A DNA stretch of 64,000 nucleotides, from contig NZ_CP130613.1 in the NCBI RefSeq assembly GCF_030623445.1, positions 1,178,001 to 1,242,000 of the forward strand. Direction: 5' to 3'. Numbering within the stretch: the stretch's first letter is position 1; each line of letters opens with the position of its first letter. Below, piece by piece: positions 58,710 to 64,000 of the stretch. This stretch comes from Pseudogemmatithrix spongiicola. Its GTDB lineage: Bacteria; Gemmatimonadota; Gemmatimonadetes; Gemmatimonadales; Gemmatimonadaceae. A program made the translations under genes and the position numbers. A model generated the notes under the pieces. It searched no databases and was not told where the DNA came from. It was given only the letters and a program-made list of their open reading frames with translations.

Positions 58710-60532
58710 GGTACATTCGCTGGAAGGCCCTGCTGCCCTTGAGCGTGCTGCTCGGGCTGATCGTCGTCTGGGGTGTGTTCTTCGCCGATTGGACGTTGAA
58801 GAAGCTCGTCGAGGCGGGCGGCACGGCGGCCGTCGGGGCCAAGGTGGAACTCGCCGATGCCAAGCTCGGCATTCTCGACGGCCACGTCACGCTCGAAGGC
58901 CTGCAGGTCACGAACCCCAACGCGCCGATGACCAACTTGGTCGAGGTCGAGGGCTTGGTCTTCGACGTCGGCATCCTGCCGGCGTTGGAAAAGAAGGTAG
59001 TGGTCGACACCGTGGCGGCGCGCGGCATCCGCTTCAACACGCCGCGGCAGGTGTCGGGCGCCCTGCCGCCGAAGGCTGCGGGCGAGGATGAGCCGGAGTC
59101 GTCGTCGCAGGTGATCGAGCGCTTCAAGAGCCAGATCAAGGTGCCGCCGCTAGAGCTCTCGACGCTCACCAAGTCGGTGGATGTCGGCGCGATCAGTGCC
59201 GACTCCCTGGCCACATTGCGCGCGGCACGCTACGTCGTGGCCTATGCAGACACGGCGCGCGACAAGCTGCTCGCCGACCTTCAGGCGGCGGATCCGAGGC
59301 CGACGCTCGACTCCGCCGAGGCGCTCGCGCGGCGCCTGCAGTCCGCGAACCTGCGGACGCTGGGGCTCGCCGGCGCGCGGCAGGCCGTCACCGACGTGCG
59401 GCGCACGCTGCGCGAACTCGGGCAGATCGACGATCGCCTGAAGGCCTTCGAAGCCGAGACGCGCGGCAACGCCGCCGGCCTGCAGGACAAGCTCGCGGCG
59501 ATTCCCGCGGCGAAGACGGCCGACTACGCCTACGCCCGCTCGTTGCTCAAGCTGCCGAGCTTCGAGGTGCCGAGCATCGGGCCACAGTTGTTCAGCGATC
59601 TCATCGCCGAGCAGATGGGCGGCGTGCTGTACTGGGTGGACCGCGCCGAGGCGTACATCCCGCCAGGCCTGCAGCGGCGCACGCAACCGGGGCCACCGCG
59701 CGTGCGCGCGTCTGGCACGGACGTGTTGTTCCCCAAGGAGAATGTGTATCCGCAGTTCCTGATGCGGCTCGCGCAGCTCTCGCTCACGCTGGGCGGCGAG
59801 GGCGCGAGTGCGGGCAACTACGCCGCGAAGATCGTCGGGCTCACCTCGCAGCCGGCGGTGTATGGCGCACCCACGACCTTCGCCGTGTCGCGGACGGAGG
59901 GGCAGCGGGGGCCGTCGGATATCCGCATCGACGGGTTCTTCGATCATCGCCGTGCGCCCGTGCGCGACACGCTGGCCGCGCGCTTCGCCGGCATCACGTT
60001 GCCGGATTTCCCGTTGGGCGGGCTCGGCGGTCAGGTGATCTTGGGCACGGGTATCTCGCAGCTGGCCCTCGAACGCAACGGCGAGGAGCTGCGCGGCCGC
60101 TGGCTGTGGCGTGCGCCGAAGGTTACTTGGCAGCGCGACTCGACCCGGGCGCGGCCGACCGACGCGCGCGCCGCGATGGTCGAGGATGCGTTGTGGCGTG
60201 CGCTCGCGCGCATCGACTCCGTGGAAATCGATGCACAGATTCGCGGCACGCTACGTGCCCCGACCCTCGCGGTGCGCACCAACATCGCCGAAGCGGTGTC
60301 GAACGCCCTCAAGGCCCAGCTGAATGAAGAAGTCCGGCGCGCCGAGCAGCAGGTGCGGGCACGCGTGGACGAGCTGGTGGACCGTCAGGTGGCCGAGGCG
60401 CGTGCGAAAGCCGACGAGGCGCGTGCTCAGGTGATGGCGCGGCTCGACGCAGAGCGGGCGCGGCTGGAGGCGCAGAAGGCGGCGCTCGAGGCCCGGCTGC
60501 GCGAGTTGACGCGGATTCCCGGCATCGGCTAG
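58706..60532 (+). CDS. TIGR03545-family AsmA-like protein
   Basis: 608 residues. MRYIRWKALLPLSVLLGLIV gives an N-terminal membrane anchor; the next part, TAAVGAKVELADAKLGILDG then HVTLEGLQVTNPNAP, is the AsmA/TIGR03545 start. A long periplasmic beta-rich domain fills the middle (about 330-520) and a coiled coil (about 535-605: AEARAKADEARAQVMARLDA) ends the protein. AsmA-like proteins bridge the periplasm and move phospholipid; that role is inferred. It is coupled to the TIGR03546 gene. Confidence 0.87.
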   Translation: MRYIRWKALLPLSVLLGLIVVWGVFFADWTLKKLVEAGGTAAVGAKVELADAKLGILDGHVTLEGLQVTNPNAPMTNLVEVEGLVFDVGILPALEKKVVVDTVAARGIRFNTPRQVSGALPPKAAGEDEPESSSQVIERFKSQIKVPPLELSTLTKSVDVGAISADSLATLRAARYVVAYADTARDKLLADLQAADPRPTLDSAEALARRLQSANLRTLGLAGARQAVTDVRRTLRELGQIDDRLKAFEAETRGNAAGLQDKLAAIPAAKTADYAYARSLLKLPSFEVPSIGPQLFSDLIAEQMGGVLYWVDRAEAYIPPGLQRRTQPGPPRVRASGTDVLFPKENVYPQFLMRLAQLSLTLGGEGASAGNYAAKIVGLTSQPAVYGAPTTFAVSRTEGQRGPSDIRIDGFFDHRRAPVRDTLAARFAGITLPDFPLGGLGGQVILGTGISQLALERNGEELRGRWLWRAPKVTWQRDSTRARPTDARAAMVEDALWRALARIDSVEIDAQIRGTLRAPTLAVRTNIAEAVSNALKAQLNEEVRRAEQQVRARVDELVDRQVAEARAKADEARAQVMARLDAERARLEAQKAALEARLRELTRIPGIG

Positions 60533-60570
60533 TTAGAGCGCAGTCCGTCGTCTCCAACGGGGAGGTCGTC

Positions 60571-61467
60571 ATGCTGTGGGCGCGAGCGATACTGGTGGCG
60601 GGTGTGATGGGCGCGATGGCGGCGCCGGCGCTGGACGCCCAGGCGCGACGACAGCCCCCGGCAGCCGCGGCGGCATCGGGCGTCAGCGGCACGTGGGAGA
60701 TGGCGACGCCGGCTGGCGGGACGGTCACCCTCGTGCTGACGCAGCAGGGGCAGCGCGTGACGGGCACCTTGAGCGGCAACGGCCTGCAGTTCGAAGTCGA
60801 GGCGCAGCTCGGCGACGACGGCGGGTTCTATGGAACGGCGCGCGGCCGCGACGGAACGCTGTTCATCGGCGGAGAAGTGGACGGGGCGCAGCTCGGACTC
60901 GCGCTAGCCGAGATGACGGCGGCGGGGGTGCCGGACATGCGGACGGCGCAGGAGCTGCGTATGTCGCGCGCGGGGGCCGCGGGGGCCGCGGGGGCCGCGG
61001 GGGCCGCGGGAGCGGCGGGGGCGGCAGCGGCCGCGCCGTCAGCGGGTGCTGGCGCCGCAGGGTCAGGCAACGCAGGTGGCGGCAACGCGGGTGCGGTTGG
61101 CGGGTCCACCTCGCTCGCCGCGACGCCGCAGGACCAGCAGATCGCGCAGCTGCTCGTGTCGAGCCCGTGGTGCTGGATGCAATACTCGCAGATCTCGGGC
61201 GCCACGACGACCGAGCGCGTCGTCTTCGGGCGCGACGGCCGCGTCTCGCAGGGAACCGGCCGCGAGGCGGCGTCGAACAACCAGTACGGCTCGTACTACG
61301 GTCGCAGCTCCGGCGGCCAACAGGGATACTGGCGCGTCGAGAACGGCAACCTGATGCTGTCCGAGGACGGTCGGCAGTACGGCGGCACGCCGCTGCAGAT
61401 CACGCGCAACAGCAACGGCTATCCGATCATCACGGCCAACGGCCGCGAATACAACCAGTGCAATTGA
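60571..61467 (+). CDS. Exported protein with Ala-Gly-Ala repeat region
   Basis: 298 residues, signal peptide to about 22 (APALDAQ). Residues 40-120 are a beta domain (GTWEMATPAGGTVTLVLTQQ, GLQFEVEAQLGDDGGFYGTA). A central GAA low-complexity run at about 134-155 is encoded by a tandem DNA repeat. The C-terminal part, LLVSSPWCWMQYSQISGATT then TERVVFGRDGRVSQGTG, is a lipocalin-like or META-like domain with two Cys. Unknown function. A GGGGAGG ribosome-binding site lies 8 nt before the ATG. Confidence 0.65.
   Translation: MLWARAILVAGVMGAMAAPALDAQARRQPPAAAAASGVSGTWEMATPAGGTVTLVLTQQGQRVTGTLSGNGLQFEVEAQLGDDGGFYGTARGRDGTLFIGGEVDGAQLGLALAEMTAAGVPDMRTAQELRMSRAGAAGAAGAAGAAGAAGAAAAAPSAGAGAAGSGNAGGGNAGAVGGSTSLAATPQDQQIAQLLVSSPWCWMQYSQISGATTTERVVFGRDGRVSQGTGREAASNNQYGSYYGRSSGGQQGYWRVENGNLMLSEDGRQYGGTPLQITRNSNGYPIITANGREYNQCN
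60972..61025 (+). repeat. 9-bp tandem repeat in coding sequence
   Basis: Four perfect copies of GGGGGCCGC (60972-61007) followed by two degenerate copies (GGGAGCGGC, GGGGGCGGC). It encodes (Gly-Ala-Ala)n inside the exported protein. Since the unit is 9 bp, copy-number change would keep the frame, so length variation between strains is likely. Confidence 0.85.
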
Positions 61468-61482
61468 GAGGGCTTCGCTAGG

Positions 61483-62409
61483 ATGGGTCTCGGACGTTCC
61501 ATGCTCCTCGCCGCGGCGCGGAGCGATGCGCTGAACCGCTTTGCCACGCGCAGCGCCGCCGTGCGCCGTGCGACGCGCGCCTTCATGCCGGGGGAGTCGA
61601 TGGACGACGGCCTCGCGGCGGGCGCGCGCATTGCGGCGACTGGCCGCCGGTTGCTCTATACGCGCCTCGGCGAGGCGCTCACGGACATCCGCGAGGCGGA
61701 TGCGGTGCGCGATCACTACCTCGGCTTGTTCGACGCCATCAAGGCGCGCGGGCTCGATGCCGAGGTCAGCGTGAAGCCCACGCAGCTGGGCTTCGACCAG
61801 TCGTTGGAGAAGTGCCGCGAGCACTGCCTCGTGCTCGCCCGAAAGGCGGAGGAGACCGGCTCGGCGCTGTGGCTGGATATGGAAGACTCGACGACGGTGG
61901 ACCGCACGATCGAGCTGTATCGGGCGATCCGCAGCGTGCATCGGCGCGCGGGCCTCGCCGTGCAGGCGTATCTCTACCGCACGCCGAAGGACGTCGAGGC
62001 GCTGATCGCCGTGACGCCGACGCTCCGGTTGGTGAAGGGCGCGTACGCAGAGCCGGCCAGTGTCGCCTTCCCGAAGAAGGCCGACACCGACCGCGCCTAC
62101 GAGGCGATCGCCGGGCAGATGCTCGAGGCCGCCGCGCGCGGTGCCTGCCTGCCGATCTTCGGCACGCACGATGTCCCGTTGCTGCGCCGCATCATCGCGA
62201 AAGCCCGCGCGCTCGGCGTGCAGCCGAGGCAGTACGAGATCCACATGCTCTACGGCATCCGCGACGGCGAACAGCAGCGGCTCCGCGCCGAAGGCGAGAC
62301 GATCGCGACGCTCATCTCCTACGGCGAGGCCTGGTACCGCTGGTACATGCGCCGGCTCGCGGAGCGGCCGGCGAACGTGGGCTTCGTCGTGCGCTCGATG
62401 TTCGGCTGA
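61483..62409 (+). CDS. Proline dehydrogenase
   Basis: 308 residues, the size of monofunctional PRODH. The TIM-barrel motifs are EVSVKPTQLGFD, LWLDMEDSTTVDRTIELY, VQAYLYRTPKD, LRLVKGAYAEP, and the FAD/substrate signature QYEIHMLYGIRDGEQQRL and YGEAWYRWYMRRLAERP (Arg pair binding proline carboxylate). It oxidises proline to pyrroline-5-carboxylate and passes electrons to quinone. The P5C dehydrogenase is not in the window. Confidence 0.95.
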   Translation: MGLGRSMLLAAARSDALNRFATRSAAVRRATRAFMPGESMDDGLAAGARIAATGRRLLYTRLGEALTDIREADAVRDHYLGLFDAIKARGLDAEVSVKPTQLGFDQSLEKCREHCLVLARKAEETGSALWLDMEDSTTVDRTIELYRAIRSVHRRAGLAVQAYLYRTPKDVEALIAVTPTLRLVKGAYAEPASVAFPKKADTDRAYEAIAGQMLEAAARGACLPIFGTHDVPLLRRIIAKARALGVQPRQYEIHMLYGIRDGEQQRLRAEGETIATLISYGEAWYRWYMRRLAERPANVGFVVRSMFG

Positions 62410-62424
62410 CGGCCGCGCGCGCCG

Positions 62425-62871
62425 CTACGGAAACACGAAGGTGCGATAGCTGAGCTTGCGGTCGGCGACGGCCTTCACGATGTCCGTCGTCGTGATGATG
62501 CCGACGAGTCGGCCATCCTCGACGACCGGCAGGCGGTGGATGCGCTCCGCCTGCATCAGCTCCGCCGCACGGCTGGCTGGCGTCTCCGGCGACACGGTCG
62601 TCAGCGGACCGCGCGTCATCGCTTCCTCGACGGTGTGATCATCGAGGATCCCGTGCTCCATCCCCCCACTCACGGCCTCTGGGTCGGCGGGGAGCGCCGC
62701 GATGAACTCGAGCAGGTCACGCGCACTGACCATGCCCAGGGGCTTCCCGGCATGGACGACCGGCGCGCCGCTCACGTGTTCGGTGGCGAGGATTTCCGCC
62801 GCCTCGCGGATGCTGGTGTTGGGCGCGAGCGTGAGCAGCTCGCGCGTCATGAGATCCTTGACCTTGAGCAT
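62425..62871 (-). CDS. CBS-domain pair protein
   Basis: 148 residues from ATG 62871, which has GGAGGAACG in front. Two CBS domains: KVKDLMTRELLTLAPNTSIR then VSGAPVVHAGKPLGMVSARD (about 3-60), and VEEAMTRGPLTTVSPETPAS then RIHRLPVVEDGRLVGIITTT (about 80-140). Stand-alone CBS pairs bind adenine nucleotides and act as energy sensors; the partner is unknown. It is divergent from the cytochrome gene and converges on the proline dehydrogenase. Confidence 0.9.
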   Translation of the reverse strand: MLKVKDLMTRELLTLAPNTSIREAAEILATEHVSGAPVVHAGKPLGMVSARDLLEFIAALPADPEAVSGGMEHGILDDHTVEEAMTRGPLTTVSPETPASRAAELMQAERIHRLPVVEDGRLVGIITTTDIVKAVADRKLSYRTFVFP

Positions 62872-63049
62872 CGTTCCTCCTGAGGGCCTGTGTCTCAAGG
62901 TGCGGCGGGGACCGCCGCGCGGACATCGGGCAGGGGCAGGACGTGCTGTAGGGGATTCTCCGCCGTGGTGCTTGCGCGGCGAGGTTGGAGGATATTACCG
63001 TATCGGAGTACGCTCTTGAGGCGTCCATCCCCCAGCCCGAGGATTCGGA

Positions 63050-64000
63050 ATGTCGCGGTCCCTCCCCGCCGTCCGTTCACCGCGTGGGCGCGCGCTTGCC
63101 GCCGTCACGCTCGTTGCGTCCCTCGCCGCCTGCGGCGGTGAGGCGCCGGCTCCCGCTGCGACCGCCGCCGGCGGATCCGCGGTCCAGTTCACGGAAGCCA
63201 ACTGGAAGCCGAAGACGGAAGCCGATATCCCCAACGACTCGATGGGCGCGTCCGTTCGCCGCGGGCTCTACCTGCTGCGCTTCACGCCGGAGTCGCTGCC
63301 CCAGTACGCCACCTCGGGGCTGCGTTGCACCTCCTGCCACCAGAACGACGGCTTGAAGCTCGAGGCCGCGCCGCTGACCGGCTCGCATGCGCGCTTCCCC
63401 AAGTACATGCCGCGCACGGGGACGACGATCACGCTGGCCGATCGCGTCAACTACTGCTTCACGCGCTCGCTGGCTGGCAACGTGTTGCCGGTGGACAGCC
63501 GCGAGATGACGGACCTGCTCGCGTACATGCAGTTCATCTCGCAGGACGTGCCCACTGGGTACAAGCTTGCCGGCCATGACGGCCTGATCTCGATGCCCGA
63601 TACGCTGGAGGGCGACGTGGCGCGCGGCCAGGCGCTCTACACCGAGAAGACCTGCGTGGCCTGCCACGGTGCGGACGGGGCGGGGATGGGCGTGCTGCCG
63701 CCGCTCTGGGGGGCGAGGTCGTATTCGATCGGCGCGTCGATGTCGCGCATCGAGCGCGCGGCGAGCTTCATCTACCACAACATGCCGCAGACGGCGCCCG
63801 GATCGCTGACGCACCAGGAGGCCTTCGATCTCGCGGCCTTCATCAACAGCAAGCCGCGTCCGGACTCGCCCTCGAAGGAGCTCGACTGGCCCTTGGGCGG
63901 TGTGCCGGCGGATGTGCCCTACGACACGCGCTCGGGGCACAAGGCGTATCGTCCGCCGCCGCTGCTTCCGCGCGCCACGCCGGAACGTGCCGTCGTCCCC
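63050..64000 (+). CDS. TsdA-like diheme cytochrome c lipoprotein, 3' end outside the window
   Basis: 317 codons are visible and no stop is reached. A lipobox LAAC (Cys28) follows a short signal peptide. The first heme site CTSCH is at 93-97 and the second CVACH at 202-206. Between them DRVNYCFTRSLAGNVLPVDS then REMTDLLAYMQFI matches thiosulfate dehydrogenase TsdA, in which a Cys at the place of Cys136 is an axial heme ligand. It may oxidise thiosulfate to tetrathionate or reduce tetrathionate in the periplasm. A tail of Pro-rich sequence begins at about 280. Confidence 0.8.
   Translation, partial: MSRSLPAVRSPRGRALAAVTLVASLAACGGEAPAPAATAAGGSAVQFTEANWKPKTEADIPNDSMGASVRRGLYLLRFTPESLPQYATSGLRCTSCHQNDGLKLEAAPLTGSHARFPKYMPRTGTTITLADRVNYCFTRSLAGNVLPVDSREMTDLLAYMQFISQDVPTGYKLAGHDGLISMPDTLEGDVARGQALYTEKTCVACHGADGAGMGVLPPLWGARSYSIGASMSRIERAASFIYHNMPQTAPGSLTHQEAFDLAAFINSKPRPDSPSKELDWPLGGVPADVPYDTRSGHKAYRPPPLLPRATPERAVVP

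Overview
The window looks like a chromosomal segment of a GC-rich, didermal, aerobic bacterium, most likely a member of the Gemmatimonadota. This is an inference from gene content, not from a marker search. The support is a DUF4175 coiled-coil protein, a DUF2723 membrane protein, a Minf_1886-type small protein, a TIGR03546/TIGR03545 pair, lipoproteins and exported TPR and beta-propeller proteins, a TonB-dependent receptor, and tight runs of genes overlapping by ATGA or GTGA. The left edge cuts the DUF4175 gene. The right edge falls inside a diheme cytochrome gene.

Layout. (1) 1-8,965 (+): one run of tightly packed genes: DUF4175 protein, TPR protein, 'asparagine synthetase B-like' exported protein, a JAMM-DinG helicase fusion, a FAH-family hydrolase and a membrane-anchored hypothetical. 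(2) 8,962-12,095 (-): a LexA-like protein without catalytic residues behind gltX, tRNA-Ser(GCT), a small membrane protein and tRNA-Ser(TGA). (3) 12,060-24,407: an integrated element bounded by 36-bp direct repeats that correspond to the 5' half of tRNA-Ser(TGA). It carries small membrane and zinc-ribbon genes, degraded genes, a PIN-like nuclease with a small partner, an exported three-gene peptide/lipoprotein/beta-propeller cassette, an intact IS481-type insertion sequence with a CCTAGG duplication, a three-gene KTSC/zinc-ribbon operon, an HTH-ImmA metallopeptidase with an unknown partner behind a perfect 22-bp palindrome, a lysis-like pair (M15 endolysin plus a frameshifted gene), and only the last 61 residues of a tyrosine integrase next to attR. 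It is best read as a decayed prophage or integrative element whose interior has been deleted and refilled with accessory cargo.

(4) 24,508-34,765: Hpt-like protein (+), then a minus-strand unit read valS, Ig-like lipoprotein, gmhB-like phosphatase, purN, purH, DUF2723, with a BON protein upstream. (5) 34,826-37,457 (+): a 54-residue membrane protein, thrS and a small exported protein. (6) 37,495-40,765 (+): thiolase, 3-hydroxyacyl-CoA dehydrogenase and acyl-CoA dehydrogenase, a short-chain acyl-CoA module. (7) 40,777-47,358 (+): a heptamer-built inverted repeat that abuts a Leu/Glu dehydrogenase gene, then rpiB, glyA, Minf_1886 protein, nnr, thiL and plsC. (8) 47,433-49,436 (+): enolase, FtsB-like protein, initiator tRNA-Met and elongator tRNA-Met, each tRNA with its own promoter and hairpin terminator. 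(9) 49,544-53,869 (+): LTA-synthase-like sulfatase, a GT39-like membrane protein and an AI-2E-family permease.

(10) 53,905-56,173: a TPP riboswitch with a terminator platform controlling a TonB-dependent receptor, which is therefore a probable thiamine (precursor) receptor; thiL lies 7 kb upstream. (11) 56,183-64,000: MarR regulator, HEAT/cyclophilin protein, the TIGR03546/TIGR03545 pair, an exported protein with a 9-bp tandem repeat, proline dehydrogenase, a CBS-pair protein and a TsdA-like diheme cytochrome running off the end. Apart from the tRNA-Ser island the window is ordinary housekeeping sequence. The points most worth following are the island's att geometry and cargo, the JAMM-helicase fusion, the catalytically dead LexA-like and Hpt-like proteins, and the riboswitch-controlled receptor.
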